DNA of 64,000 nt from Bog-473 sp963744225 (GCA_963744225.1 CAVUSV010000004.1:2108001-2172000), one strand, 5' to 3'. Positions 8,590-17,217 are shown, counted from the stretch's first letter. Numbers and translations: made by a program. Notes: generated by a model from the letters alone, not told the origin.

Positions 8590-9333
8590 GTGCCCGAAAA
8601 CCGATTCGTCGGCGAGATAGCCAGAACCTATGACCAACCTGGAAAGGGGATGTTCGCCGACGGCGTTCTCGAAGCGACTGTCGACTGCCTGGTCGAGTTG
8701 ACCGACGGCGGAGCGGCGATGGAGTTCGCTATTGGGACGGGCCGGGTCGCTGTCCCTTTGGCTGCCCGGGGTGTTCCGGTCGCCGGGATCGAGTTGTCCG
8801 CAGACATGCTCGACGTGCTGCGGTCGAAGCCCGGAGCGAGCGATATCACGGTCGTCGAAGGCGACATGGCTGTGACATTCGTGGAGGGCGAGTTCTCCCT
8901 TGTGTACCTAGTCTTCAACACGATCCAGAACCTGACGACGCAGGACCAACAAGTGGCGTGCTTCGAAAACGCTGCCCGGCATCTCCGCCCCGGTGGCCGC
9001 TTTGTAATCGAGACCAGCGTGCCCGGTCTTCGCCAGTTACCGCCAGGCAACTCCGGTGTCGCGTTTGCATTGACAGAGGACTACATCGGCATCGACGACT
9101 TCATTGACCGCACGCACAAGCAGATCTCCCGTTCTCGGCACTTCAACCGACTTCCCGATGGCAGCTTTAGCAAATTCACGGCACCGTTCCGATATGTGTG
9201 GCCGGCTGAGTTGGACCTAATGGCTCGGATCGCGGGAATGAGGCTGGAACATCGATGGGGCTGGTGGGATCGCTCGCCATTCACTGGTGAGAGCCCTTGG
9301 CACGTCAGCGTGTGGCGTCTCCCGGTGACGTAG
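8590..9333 (+). CDS. Class I SAM-dependent methyltransferase
   Basis: 247 residues from GTG 8590 (VPENRFVGEIARTYDQ); the longer frame begins inside the CBR. Motif I is AMEFAIGTGRVAVPLAARG, followed by GIELSADML (acidic residue that holds the ribose) and VVEGDMAVTFVEGEFSLVYLVFNT (motifs II-III), then HLRPGGRFVIET. A UbiE/COQ5-type small-molecule methyltransferase; the substrate is unknown. Confidence 0.85.
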   Translation: MPENRFVGEIARTYDQPGKGMFADGVLEATVDCLVELTDGGAAMEFAIGTGRVAVPLAARGVPVAGIELSADMLDVLRSKPGASDITVVEGDMAVTFVEGEFSLVYLVFNTIQNLTTQDQQVACFENAARHLRPGGRFVIETSVPGLRQLPPGNSGVAFALTEDYIGIDDFIDRTHKQISRSRHFNRLPDGSFSKFTAPFRYVWPAELDLMARIAGMRLEHRWGWWDRSPFTGESPWHVSVWRLPVT

Positions 9334-9383
9334 ACGCAGTTGCAGACCCGTTCGCCGGCTCCTGCAAGCCGTGGGGGCGAGCC

Positions 9384-9400
9384 TGCCCCCGAACGCCGGG
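9384..9400 (-). repeat. CBR, minus orientation
   Basis: TGCCCCCGAACGCCGGG, exact core, followed by GGTGGGAC. Confidence 0.85.
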
Positions 9401-9464
9401 CGGGTGGGACGTTCTCGTACTCCCAGGCTCTGCCGTCAAGCAGGCCGTCCACTCGACCTCATGG

Positions 9465-10136
9465 TCAGGATGAGGGCCGAGTGAACCGCAGCAAGACCTT
9501 CTCGCCGGCGTAGTAGTCCAACCACGCGAGCAGATCCCTCCGATGGTCGTGCCCGTGCCGATGCGCTGCCACCGGAACGAAACCCAGCTTCAAGTTGGCC
9601 ACCGATACGGAAAATCCTGTGTTCTCGAAGATACCCACGACTTCGTCGAGGTCGTAGAGACGCGGAAGGTCGAGCTCGGCCGCGACTTCCTCATACCATG
9701 TCGACATCAACGGACTCCACACGTGAACGCCCATGACCGCGAAATACGACCCGCCCGGCTTCAAAGCGCCAAAGAGACCACCCGCGTGGGTGGGGAGGTC
9801 TTGCAGCAAGTAGAGGACTTCGTGGCTGAACGCCACATCGAAGTCGCCCCACTCTTTTGGCACTATGTCGGCAACCTCGAACGTGAGCGGCCTGCCTCCG
9901 GCGAGACGGGAGGCATCTGTGATGGCACCCAAGGCTGGGTCGTATCCGTAGCCCTCGGCGACGCCCGCTGCGTCTACGAGGAGGCGCAGGAAGCCTCCTC
10001 TGTTGCACCCGGCGTCGAGCACCCGCCTCCCCGTCAGATCCGTGTCGATGGTGTCGAGCATCGCCTTCCATATGAAGCCGTGCTCGTCTTGCATGGCCTC
10101 GTCCTCAGCGGCACCACGCCAGTAGGAGGTACTCAT
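9465..10136 (-). CDS. Class I SAM-dependent methyltransferase
   Basis: 223 residues. Motif I is VLDAGCNRGGFLRLLVDAAG near residue 39; later LTFEVADIVPKEWGDFDVAFSHEVLYLLQDL and FGALKPGGSYFAVMGVH are motifs II-IV. The N-terminus (MSTSYWRGAAEDEAMQDEHG, IWKAMLDTIDTDLTGRRVLD) is typical of Methyltransf_11/25 enzymes. Not closely similar to the other methyltransferases in the window. Substrate unknown. Confidence 0.85.
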   Translation of the reverse strand: MSTSYWRGAAEDEAMQDEHGFIWKAMLDTIDTDLTGRRVLDAGCNRGGFLRLLVDAAGVAEGYGYDPALGAITDASRLAGGRPLTFEVADIVPKEWGDFDVAFSHEVLYLLQDLPTHAGGLFGALKPGGSYFAVMGVHVWSPLMSTWYEEVAAELDLPRLYDLDEVVGIFENTGFSVSVANLKLGFVPVAAHRHGHDHRRDLLAWLDYYAGEKVLLRFTRPSS

Positions 10137-10207
10137 GGAGGCACCCTACGTTGTCTGTCGGGCTCGTCTAACAGGAGGTGGGGTCGCCGAGTTAGCCGAC
10201 GCGAGGG

Positions 10208-10224
10208 TGCCCCCGTTTGCCGGA
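10208..10224 (-). repeat. CBR, minus orientation
   Basis: TGCCCCCGTTTGCCGGA, near-consensus core. Confidence 0.8.
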
Positions 10225-10293
10225 CCTGGGCGTGGCTGAACGGCACCTTGGTGGCAGGCCACGGTTGCATCGTGGACAGGCAATCATGGTCGT

Positions 10294-10875
10294 GTGGGTG
10301 CGAGACTTCGCGGACACCTGTGGTGGCTTGGTGGGGTTGCCTTCATGGTTCTCGTCCTCGTCTATGGCCCCTGTGGCGTCTCAGATGCCAGCGGTTCTTC
10401 TGCTGTTGTCGGCACTCCGACGCACCCCCAGATCCTCACCTGTTCTGAGGAAGCGACGCAGTTCACTGGCACTCTGCCCCCCGTCGGGCCACATGACATC
10501 CGATTCGGCCCAGGGTATTTCCCTCAGGCGCGCCGCCTGGCGACCATGAATCCGCCCAACTCGGGTCGAGGGGCTCAACTCACTGGGTACAAGCTCCCTC
10601 CGGTTGTCTATCCGGGAGCCACGGTGACCATCACGATCGCTCGTGCGGCGCGGTCCTACGTGGTGCAACAGAACCCATGGTCGCCACGCCAAGGGAGTGT
10701 GTCGGTCACGTACCGGGCCTGTTTGCACAAGCCCGGTTTCTTTCCCCAGAGCTTCCGGTTCACCGATGGTCGACAACGGGGCTGCGTTCCCCTCGACGTG
10801 CGAGTCGGCGCGCAGCAAAAGACGAGCCACATCGTTCTGTCGTTCTTCGCTGGACGGTGTAGAACGTCGTTCTGA
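10294..10875 (+). CDS. Secreted hypothetical protein
   Basis: 193 residues, GTG start. The N-terminal WWLGGVAFMVLVLVYGPCGV is a signal peptide or anchor (a lipobox-like LVYGPC is possible). The mature part is rich in beta-strand and Pro/Gly, with SVSVTYRACLHKPGFFPQSF and four or five Cys, including CVPLDVRVG near the end. Similar in style to the small exported beta-sandwich proteins found elsewhere in the array. No enzymatic motif. Confidence 0.65.
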   Translation: MGARLRGHLWWLGGVAFMVLVLVYGPCGVSDASGSSAVVGTPTHPQILTCSEEATQFTGTLPPVGPHDIRFGPGYFPQARRLATMNPPNSGRGAQLTGYKLPPVVYPGATVTITIARAARSYVVQQNPWSPRQGSVSVTYRACLHKPGFFPQSFRFTDGRQRGCVPLDVRVGAQQKTSHIVLSFFAGRCRTSF

Positions 10876-10916
10876 TCGTCAGGAGTGCGTGGCCCAGGGC
10901 ATGGGTTAGTCAGGAG

Positions 10917-10936
10917 TATCCCCGTACGCTGCCGGG
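10917..10936 (-). repeat. CBR, minus orientation, slightly expanded
   Basis: TATCCCCGTACGCTGCCGGG: the core with a three-base insertion between CGTACG and CCGG. Confidence 0.6.
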
Positions 10937-11307
10937 GGGGCATCGTGTTCGAGATCAACGCGCTGGTCTCTGCAAGTGAGAATTCCAGTGCGACGCACGG
11001 TTGACCGCCTTGGACCACCCAAGCATCATGACCTGAGGCTGCGTAAGGTCACACCCGGGAGCCGACCTTCGTGCCATCAACGGCCACCACGACCAGCTCA
11101 CCCGACACCACATATCCGGCATCAACACGTGACGTTTGGCCATGAGGGAGCTGAGCGTCCGTCGCGTCCGGCGCCCGGGGCCTCTCCGGTCTGGATCGAC
11201 CGCGGTCCCTGCGCGAGGCTGTGGGGTGGGGTGGGGTCGGGGCCTTGGCAAATGGAAGAACAGGGGCCTGACAAGTGAGAACGACTGGTCGACTCGAGGT
11301 GGACCGC
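10937..11307. other. Long non-coding gap before the SGNH gene
   Basis: About 370 bp with no convincing gene. A minus-strand stretch near 11050-11130 reads YVVSGELVVVAVDGTKVGSR, which could be a remnant of a longer protein, but it has no clear start. The region presumably carries the promoter of the secreted hydrolase. Confidence 0.4.
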
Positions 11308-12915
11308 ATGAAGGAGGCGCGGAAGTGGGTGCCGCGGCTCTTGGGCGGAGGCACCCTCACGCTGGTCTGCCTCGTCGGTGGCGGCTCAGGGGTGCGAGCC
11401 GAGGCGTCCGCCCGCCCCGCGCTTCCCAGCACCATGGCTGCGATTGGCGATTCGATCACCCAAGCCTTCGACGACTGCTGCTCCCTCGGATCGCATCCCC
11501 AGGACTCGTGGAGCACCGGTGACGGGTACCCCGCCAACGGCATCCAGAGCCACTATGCGCGCATCCTGGCGAAGAACCCCTCCATCGCCGGCCGTGCCTA
11601 CAACGAATCCGTGCCCGGCGCGAAGGTGGCGGACACCGAGGGCCAGGCACAGATGGCAGTGGCCCGGAGTGCTCAGTACGTGACGATCCTCATCGGGGCC
11701 AACGACGTGTGCACGGGGACCATTGCGTCCATGACGTCGACATCAGCGTTGCAAGCGGCGTTCCAGGCCACGATGTCCACCCTGGAATCGGGCTTGCCGA
11801 CGGGGTCACACATCTTCGTGTCGTCGATCCCCGACGTCTACGAGCTGTGGTCGGCGTTGCACACGAACCCGGCGGCGGCGGCGGTCTGGTCTGTGGCGCA
11901 CATCTGCCAGTCGATGCTCTCGAGCGCGAACACCGACGCGCAGCGTCAACAGGTGCTAGCCCAGGTGGAGGCCGACAATGCGGTCCTCGGCCGGGTGTGC
12001 GGCCAATACGCCAATTGCCGGTGGGACGGCGGGGCCACGTTCGACTACCAGTTCTCGCCTTCCGACGTGTCCACGCTCGACTACTTCCACCCGAGCCAGT
12101 CCGGTCTGGGCGTGCTGGCCGGACTGACCTGGGCCGCGTCGTGGTGGGCGCCGGAGCCCGCGAGTACGGGCTATTGGCTGGGGGCCTCCGACGGAGGCAT
12201 CTTCAACTACGGCAGCGCTGGCTTCTTCGGTTCGGCGGGCGCCGTCGGGCTTAACAAGCCCATCGTGGGTGTGGCGGCCACCGCTGACGGGCTGGGCTAC
12301 TGGCTCGTCGCCTCCGACGGGGGCATCTTCAGCTACGGCGACGCCGCCTTCTATGGGTCCACGGGCTCGCTGATCTTGAACAAGCCCATCGTGGGTGTGG
12401 CGGCCACCGCTGACGGGCTGGGCTACTGGCTCGTCGCCTCCGACGGGGGCATCTTCAGCTACGGCGACGCCGCCTTCTATGGGTCCACGGGCTCGCTGAT
12501 CTTGAACAAGCCGATCGTGGGCGTGGCGGCCACCGCTGACGGGCTGGGCTACTGGCTCGTCGCCTCCGACGGGGGCATCTTCAGCTACGGCGACGCCGCC
12601 TTCTATGGGTCCACGGGCTCGCTGATCTTGAACAAGCCGATCGTGGGCGTGGCGGCCACCGCTGACGGGCTGGGCTACTGGCTCGTCGCCTCCGACGGGG
12701 GCATCTTCAGCTACGGCGACGCCGCCTTCTATGGGTCCACGGGCTCGCTGATCTTGAACAAGCCGATCGTGGGCGTGGCGGCCACCGCTGACGGGCTGGG
12801 CTACTGGCTCGTCGCCTCCGACGGGGGCATCTTCAGCTACGGCGACGCCGCCTTTTACGGCTCGGCCGGTGCCCTGGCCCTTAACAAGCCCGTCGTGGGT
12901 ATGGCCCCGACCTGA
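11308..12915 (+). CDS. Secreted SGNH-type hydrolase with six C-terminal repeats
   Basis: 535 residues from ATG 11308. A signal peptide (WVPRLLGGGTLTLVCLVGGG) precedes the catalytic domain: block I AAIGDSITQAF (Ser), block III IGANDVC, block V DYFHPSQSG (Asp/His). From about residue 285 come six 42-residue repeats of the type GYWLVASDGGIFSYGDAAFY. The repeat is familiar from exported proteins of Acidimicrobiia and may form a propeller-like binding domain. Predicted esterase/lipase acting outside the cell. The inner repeats are almost identical at DNA level. Confidence 0.9.
   Translation: MKEARKWVPRLLGGGTLTLVCLVGGGSGVRAEASARPALPSTMAAIGDSITQAFDDCCSLGSHPQDSWSTGDGYPANGIQSHYARILAKNPSIAGRAYNESVPGAKVADTEGQAQMAVARSAQYVTILIGANDVCTGTIASMTSTSALQAAFQATMSTLESGLPTGSHIFVSSIPDVYELWSALHTNPAAAAVWSVAHICQSMLSSANTDAQRQQVLAQVEADNAVLGRVCGQYANCRWDGGATFDYQFSPSDVSTLDYFHPSQSGLGVLAGLTWAASWWAPEPASTGYWLGASDGGIFNYGSAGFFGSAGAVGLNKPIVGVAATADGLGYWLVASDGGIFSYGDAAFYGSTGSLILNKPIVGVAATADGLGYWLVASDGGIFSYGDAAFYGSTGSLILNKPIVGVAATADGLGYWLVASDGGIFSYGDAAFYGSTGSLILNKPIVGVAATADGLGYWLVASDGGIFSYGDAAFYGSTGSLILNKPIVGVAATADGLGYWLVASDGGIFSYGDAAFYGSAGALALNKPVVGMAPT
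12283..12912 (+). repeat. Five tandem 126-bp units inside the SGNH gene
   Basis: GCTGACGGGCTGGGCTACTG recurs at 12283, 12409, 12535, 12661 and 12787, spacing exactly 126 bp (42 codons). Units differ only at a few positions (for example CCCATCGTGGGTGTG against CCGATCGTGGGCGTG), showing recent expansion or gene conversion. Confidence 0.95.
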
Positions 12916-12956
12916 GGCTGCCGCAGTTCCTCCCAAGGAAGAGCCATCGTCAACGG

Positions 12957-12973
12957 TGTCCCCGTTCGCCGGC
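12957..12973 (-). repeat. CBR, minus orientation
   Basis: TGTCCCCGTTCGCCGGC, near-consensus. Confidence 0.8.
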
Positions 12974-13094
12974 TTGGAGTCGTGTGACTTGCCCTCAGGC
13001 CCCTGGATCGCCAACATGAATCTTGCGCGAACGCCAGTTGCCCCACCGACCGCGCGGACATAGCGTGGCGTGCGGATTGGCAACGAGGTCCCCC

Positions 13095-13903
13095 ATGCGG
13101 ATTGTCCAGGTCTTCGCTGCTGTCGGTGCCGTCGTGGCCGGCTCACTCCTCCTCGGCGTACCGGAAGCCGGCGCCGCCGTTCCGAGCATCACGGTCACGC
13201 CTTCCACTGGCCTAATCGACGGCCAGACCGTCACCGTGTCGGGCTCGGGTTGGACGTTCGGACTGCCTGACGTCCTCGGCATCAACGAGTGTGCAAACGT
13301 CCCCTCGCCAGGAAACGGTGACTGCGGGGCGGGCACGGGCGCCGGCTACGTCACGAGCATCCTCAACTTCGTCGAGACGTACACGGTGTCGCGTTTCATC
13401 ACGACGGGGAACCAAGGAAACGTGGACTGCGCCGTCCACATGCTTGTGTGCTCGTCGCCTTTGCACCCACAAACCCGCCCTTAATTTTTGAGTTTCAAAG
13501 CGCGCTGACCCCAATCGAGTTCACCAAAACGGTGCCGAACTTCCGTATCCTCAATGCGAGGCTCATACGTCGCGTCCTGCCGGGTGAGCCGGTCGTGCTG
13601 TGGGTGCGTGCCGTCAACAATGGACCAATCCCGGCGAACTGGGGCATCAGCCAGTCCAGCGATGTCGGTCTCACCGCCTTGAGGGCGACCTGTCCGGGCG
13701 GCAGCGCCCAAGGACCGGGGCTTTGCGTCTACTCGCCGGCAGAGCGGGGCGTCGGGCAACCCGCGATCGCGTTCTTCACGCTGGAGGCCGCTCCTGGGTT
13801 CACCGGTACCGCGTCGGCCACGGTCTGTGCGACAGATCTCGACAGGCAGGGCTCGGCGCCGTCTTCAAATATGTGCGAGGTGCTAACGACCACCATCGGC
13901 TGA
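13095..13903 (+). pseudogene. Neocarzinostatin-like secreted protein, frameshifted
   Basis: ATG 13095 opens a signal peptide (MRIVQVFAAVGAVVAGSLLL...AGA) and a neocarzinostatin-like domain: PSITVTPSTGLIDGQTVTVS, GINECANV and VDCAVHM. The frame then ends at 13484, while an overlapping frame from 13448 carries on with VAFAPTNPPLIFEFQSALTP and a second Ig-like domain to 13903. One base gained or lost near 13440-13450 joins them. Exported binding-type protein; either decayed or misassembled here. Confidence 0.65.
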
Positions 13904-13932
13904 GGTCACCCTCTGGGCGTCGATGTCTGCCA

Positions 13933-14050
13933 TGCCCCAGTTCGCCGGGGCGGGGTGCCACCCTGTCGGCAAAACGGGCGACCTCTGGAGCCCCGACCGT
14001 TCGAATTCTGGAGGAAACCCATGTCTCGAATGACGGTCCGAAAGGGGATC
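13933..14050 (-). repeat. CBR, minus orientation, extended (~118 bp) copy
   Basis: Core TGCCCCAGTTCGCCGGG. Similarity to the copy at 29632-29748 continues well beyond the usual 50 bp: ACCTCTGGAGCCCCGACCGT and TGACGGTCCGAAAGGGGATC match its reverse complement. Confidence 0.8.
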
Positions 14051-14051
14051 G

Positions 14052-14897
14052 CTAGCCGGGCGTCCAGTCGCGCTCGCTTCTTTCGGCGAGACCCTGGAGT
14101 TGCCGTTCATGCACGCCAGGCAGCCAATCCCTGCCGTACGTGGCCGATAGGCGCGGGTCGCTGAGAACATCGGCGTCACGCAGGCTTCGCACGTACGCCC
14201 GATCCTGGTCGATCCGCGCACGTGCCTGATCAGCTCCGCCGATGGACCCGTGGCCGGGAACGAAGACATCGACCTCGCCCGCCACGCCCTCGAGCAGCCG
14301 CAGCGCGGCGAGGTAGTCCTCGATCGGGTCAGCCGTATCGTTCAAATCGAGCATCGGAATCAACACATCCGAAAGCATGTCGCCGGCGACGAGAACCCCG
14401 CGTTCGTCAATCAACAGCGCCGCATGGCCCCTGGCATGCGCTTGGTGCTCGAAAATTCGGACGTGAGGGCCATCCCAAGGAATCTGCGCCATCTCGGCGG
14501 GCAGGCCGGTTATGTGGCCGAGCAGGTCCAGCGGTACATGCTCGGGGATGCCAGCGGCCTGCGCGACCTGCGCGACCCCGTTCGACAACTGATCTCGCGG
14601 CAGTGGCCGCGCAGCGGCCGTGCCGTACCGGGGCGCTGCGCCCAGCCTGTCGTCCCAGAGCAGGTGATCCCAATGAGGATGCGTCGAAAAACCTGTCACC
14701 ACGGGCTGACCCAACTCGGACAGGTCGTTCGCGAGGCAGGCCATTTCGTGGCCGTGCACCCCGGGGTCGATGAGCAACACTCCAGCCCTGCCCTGTACGA
14801 CAACGGCGTTGCTCTGCACGAACTCGCTCTGGTGGATCAGCACACCCTCCGCGATCTGCCTCAGCACGGCGCTCCTTCCGCTTGTGGTTTGCGACAC
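14052..14897 (-). CDS. Metallo-beta-lactamase-fold hydrolase
   Basis: 281 residues. The metal motif is FSTHPHWDHLLWDD (H-x-H-x-D-H variant with Pro in between), the strand-end Asp is VLVAGDMLSDVLIP, and the last His is VFVPGHGSIGG. N-terminal EGVLIHQSEFVQSNAVVVQG and LLIDPGVHGHE fit the fold. It belongs to the glyoxalase II-like superfamily; the substrate cannot be read from sequence. Begins near a CBR and ends next to one. Confidence 0.85.
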   Translation of the reverse strand: MSQTTSGRSAVLRQIAEGVLIHQSEFVQSNAVVVQGRAGVLLIDPGVHGHEMACLANDLSELGQPVVTGFSTHPHWDHLLWDDRLGAAPRYGTAAARPLPRDQLSNGVAQVAQAAGIPEHVPLDLLGHITGLPAEMAQIPWDGPHVRIFEHQAHARGHAALLIDERGVLVAGDMLSDVLIPMLDLNDTADPIEDYLAALRLLEGVAGEVDVFVPGHGSIGGADQARARIDQDRAYVRSLRDADVLSDPRLSATYGRDWLPGVHERQLQGLAERSERDWTPG

Positions 14898-14920
14898 CTT
14901 TCGAAATTTGGTACTGGGGA

Positions 14921-14937
14921 TCGCCCCGATGGCCGGG
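14921..14937 (-). repeat. CBR, minus orientation, diverged
   Basis: TCGCCCCGATGGCCGGG; keeps GCCCCG and GCCGGG. Confidence 0.55.
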
Positions 14938-15026
14938 TAGTCGCTGTAGACGAAGTCTTGCTATCGGCCGGGGTTGAGGCCCGCCGCGGCCCCCCGCCAA
15001 GTAGGCCAGCGCTAAGCACTCCTGGT

Positions 15027-15413
15027 CTACGTGATCTGCTCGACCAAAAGGACGTCGCCGGAGCGGTTGTAAAACGTCATGGTCATCGCCTGCGAATCCA
15101 CGGTCCACCTCTCGACCCCGCTGTCAGCCAGGCCAGTCGACATCTCCAGGTAGCTCGTCTCGCCCCGTTGGTGACGCCTTAAGTGGTCGAGGAATTGATC
15201 ACAGTCGCTGCTCTCGGCGAGCGTCAACTCATCGTGGACGGCGTCCGTGATGACTCGATGACCGTCCCGTCCGAGATACTCTGAGTGGCCATCAAACACA
15301 AAGGAGTCGTAGCGCTCGATCCCGAGAGCCGCCAGCTCCCGGACGTAATCAGACAGCGTCTCCGCGCTGCCGAGGCGCCCGTGGATCTCTTCGATCTGCT
15401 CAACGGTGAACAC
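15027..15413 (-). CDS. DUF1398 family protein
   Basis: 128 residues. MFTVEQIEEIHGRLGSAETL, YVRELAALGIERYDSFVFDGH and a helical middle with DQFLDHLRRHQRGETSYLEM match the DUF1398 layout (also called PhzA/YbcV-like small proteins). The C-terminus WTVDSQAMTMTFYNRSGDVL is the expected final beta hairpin. Biochemical role not known. Single-gene cassette. Confidence 0.8.
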   Translation of the reverse strand: MFTVEQIEEIHGRLGSAETLSDYVRELAALGIERYDSFVFDGHSEYLGRDGHRVITDAVHDELTLAESSDCDQFLDHLRRHQRGETSYLEMSTGLADSGVERWTVDSQAMTMTFYNRSGDVLLVEQIT

Positions 15414-15522
15414 CCAGAGATGCTAGCTACACGCCCCCGTCTGCTGCCCGCAGGTCGAACCTACGACACCCACGACCTTTGCTTGAGGCTTGCCAAAGCT
15501 CACAGTGCTCCAATGATCGGAC

Positions 15523-15567
15523 TGTCCCAGTTCACCGGGACGGTGGGCAGTTCGGCACTACGGGGCG
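15523..15567 (-). repeat. CBR, minus orientation, full-length copy
   Basis: TGTCCCAGTTCACCGGGACG then GTGGGCAGTTCGGCACTACG and GGGCG; all stem segments recognisable. Confidence 0.85.
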
Positions 15568-15738
15568 ATTCTGGAGTGACGGCCGCCGGACATTTGCGGA
15601 CACTGGTAAGACCTGTACGGGACCTCAGGAGCATCCATCGGCGGACGGCCTTGTTTGCCTTTCCTAGAGAGGTGACGCGTCTGCTGTAACAGGGTTCACC
15701 GACAAAAGAACAAGGAGGCAGGGACTTCGGCCGCGTGC

Positions 15739-16029
15739 ATGGGGGAACGCCGCAAGGAGTTCGAGGCTCAGGCGGCCAGGTCGGGACTTACCCGGGAAAC
15801 TTGGGCCCTGCAAGAGACCCCGATGGGCAGCTTCATGGTGGTGTGGTTCGAGGCTCCCGACATCGAGAAGGCGTTCACGGATATGGCCACCGCCGGCAAC
15901 GAGTTCAGCACCTGGTTCCTTGGCCAAGTCAAGGATGTGACTGGCGTCGACATGAGCGCTCCACCCGAAAGCCCGCTGCCCGACGTACTGGTCGACTGGA
16001 CCCCCCGAAGAACGACCTCGCCCCTGTAG
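15739..16029 (+). CDS. DUF6176-like protein
   Basis: 96 residues: RKEFEAQAARSGLTRETWAL, ETPMGSFMVVWFEAPD, and a C-terminal WFLGQVKDVTGVDMSAPPES motif followed by VLVDWTP. I recall this layout from small actinobacterial proteins with a dimeric alpha/beta-barrel-like fold (DUF6176-type); that name is tentative. It has a GGAGG site about 20 bases upstream, rather far, so the true start may be an in-frame GTG slightly upstream or the N-terminus may be truncated. Confidence 0.6.
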   Translation: MGERRKEFEAQAARSGLTRETWALQETPMGSFMVVWFEAPDIEKAFTDMATAGNEFSTWFLGQVKDVTGVDMSAPPESPLPDVLVDWTPRRTTSPL

Positions 16030-16124
16030 GGACATCACGAGCCGCGAGGGGTTCTCCGGGGCTGGAGGCCCTGCGCCATACGTCCCTTCGGCTGGGCCTT
16101 GTGATCGCCAGAGTCCGGCAAGGG

Positions 16125-16141
16125 TGAGTTCCGTACGCCGG
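16125..16141 (-). repeat. CBR, minus orientation; last of the left block
   Basis: TGAGTTCCGTACGCCGG keeps CGTACGCCGG but has a changed outer arm. It is the rightmost minus-oriented copy. Confidence 0.55.
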
Positions 16142-16354
16142 TTATGCGGGTGATCCATCCCCGTGGACGTCCTTCTCGTTGCGTGCCTTCATCTCAGCGT
16201 CAATCTTGGCCATGATTCTGAAGTACTCGTCATGGAACGCCAGGCACTTCGGACATAGGTAGACGTCTCCGTCGTCGCTGAAGAGTCCGCCGCCTCGCGG
16301 GTCAAGGCCAGCCTGATCGCACTGGTGGCCTGGATCGCCCAGACCTTCTTCCAA
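16142..16354 (-). CDS. Small Cys-containing hypothetical protein (70 aa)
   Basis: MEEGLGDPGHQCDQAGLDPR, then DVYLCPKCLAFHDEYFRIMA and a charged tail. One CPKC pair plus an upstream Cys and His residues could bind zinc. The stop codon touches the CBR at 16125-16141. A longer version could begin further left in another frame; family unknown. Confidence 0.5.
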   Translation of the reverse strand: MEEGLGDPGHQCDQAGLDPRGGGLFSDDGDVYLCPKCLAFHDEYFRIMAKIDAEMKARNEKDVHGDGSPA

Positions 16355-16398
16355 CTCGTCCTGCTCTCCGTGATCATGGTTGGCCAGCAGGTCCAGTC

Positions 16399-16545
16399 AT
16401 CAATCTGCCAGAACGACTAAGGATTCGGCGCTGCCATTACTCCCTTGCCGAAATTCAAGAGGTCTGTGTCCGCTTTCAGAGAGAGGACTGGGAGCTGAGT
16501 GAGGTCGATGACAACGGCCGACCGGCAATCGACGGAATCGGGCGG
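16399..16545 (+). pseudogene. Truncated copy of the gene at 55665-56138
   Basis: CAATCTGCCAGAACGACTAA, AAGAGGTCTGTGTCCG and GAGGACTGGGA match 55861-55995 closely. Both ends are missing, an early stop is present (CAGAACGACTAA), and the frame is broken. It sits exactly in the interval where CBR orientation switches from minus to plus and is cut off on the right by a full CBR. Confidence 0.8.
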
Positions 16546-16558
16546 ACTCCCTGCCGCA

Positions 16559-16603
16559 GTGGTGCTGAACTGCCCCACCGTCCCGGCAGCGAGGACGGGG
16601 CGA
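16559..16603 (+). repeat. CBR, plus orientation; first of the right block
   Basis: Full-length type: GTGGTGCTGAACTGCCCCAC then CGTCCCGGCAGCGAGGACGG and GGCGA; carries a few extra bases in the right half. Confidence 0.75.
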
Positions 16604-16694
16604 CGGCAGAGCCTTCCGATCCTTAGCCGGCCACAAAGTGCGGGCATACCAGCTAGCTTCGAGGCCTGGCGTTCCGACGTCCTAGCGACCTGGG

Positions 16695-17141
16695 TCAAGC
16701 GGGTCCACCGGGTGTCAGGGGCATCTCGATATGAAGGACGCGGTTTCTTCCCGTCGCCAGCCAGTTGACCATGGCATGTAGCTCCTCTTGCTGAAGGCCG
16801 GGGTCCAGGTCGTGAACCCACAGGACACTGGCGGTGCCGATTGCTGATTCACCGCGGTAGAGCGCTGGCTCGTCGCCAACGGTGACCGAACCCCACAAGG
16901 CCGAGGTCTTTGGCGCAGGGTGAATGACCGTTCGATGACTGAACCCCTCAGTATTGAACCCTTGAGATTGGCCATCCTTCCCAACAATGGGCGCCGTCTC
17001 CGACGGCTCATTGATCTCGTCGCTACGTCGCCACGAGAGGTCCTTCCGTTCACGCTGTCCAGTCGAATAGAGATGACTATCGTCGCCATCAACAAAACTG
17101 ACTTCTACGCCGATGGCGAGAAAGGCTGTCACGGATCCCAT
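16695..17141 (-). CDS. Hypothetical protein (148 aa)
   Basis: MGSVTAFLAIGVEVSFVDGD through VNWLATGRNRVLHIEMPLTP. No family recognised. The central SALWGSVTVGDEPALYRGES and SVLWVHDLDPGLQQEELHAM suggest a compact alpha/beta protein. Another minus frame overlaps it but is richer in Arg/Ser and looks like a shadow. Confidence 0.5.
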   Translation of the reverse strand: MGSVTAFLAIGVEVSFVDGDDSHLYSTGQRERKDLSWRRSDEINEPSETAPIVGKDGQSQGFNTEGFSHRTVIHPAPKTSALWGSVTVGDEPALYRGESAIGTASVLWVHDLDPGLQQEELHAMVNWLATGRNRVLHIEMPLTPGGPA

Positions 17142-17217
17142 CCTGCCCTGCGCGGAGGGACTCCGGGTGTTCTCCGGTCGGCCTTGAGGGTGGCGCTGAT
17201 CCGCCCCCGGCCCGACT

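Noticed and set aside
11050..11130. Transposase remnant (VVVAVDGTKVGSR)
   Set aside because: A short match to the 'AVDGK' strand of some DDE transposases, without start, other motifs or terminal repeats.
11956..13146. Long minus-strand open frame (396 codons) opposite the SGNH repeat gene
   Set aside because: It mirrors the 126-bp repeats and has a low-complexity translation; a shadow of the real gene.
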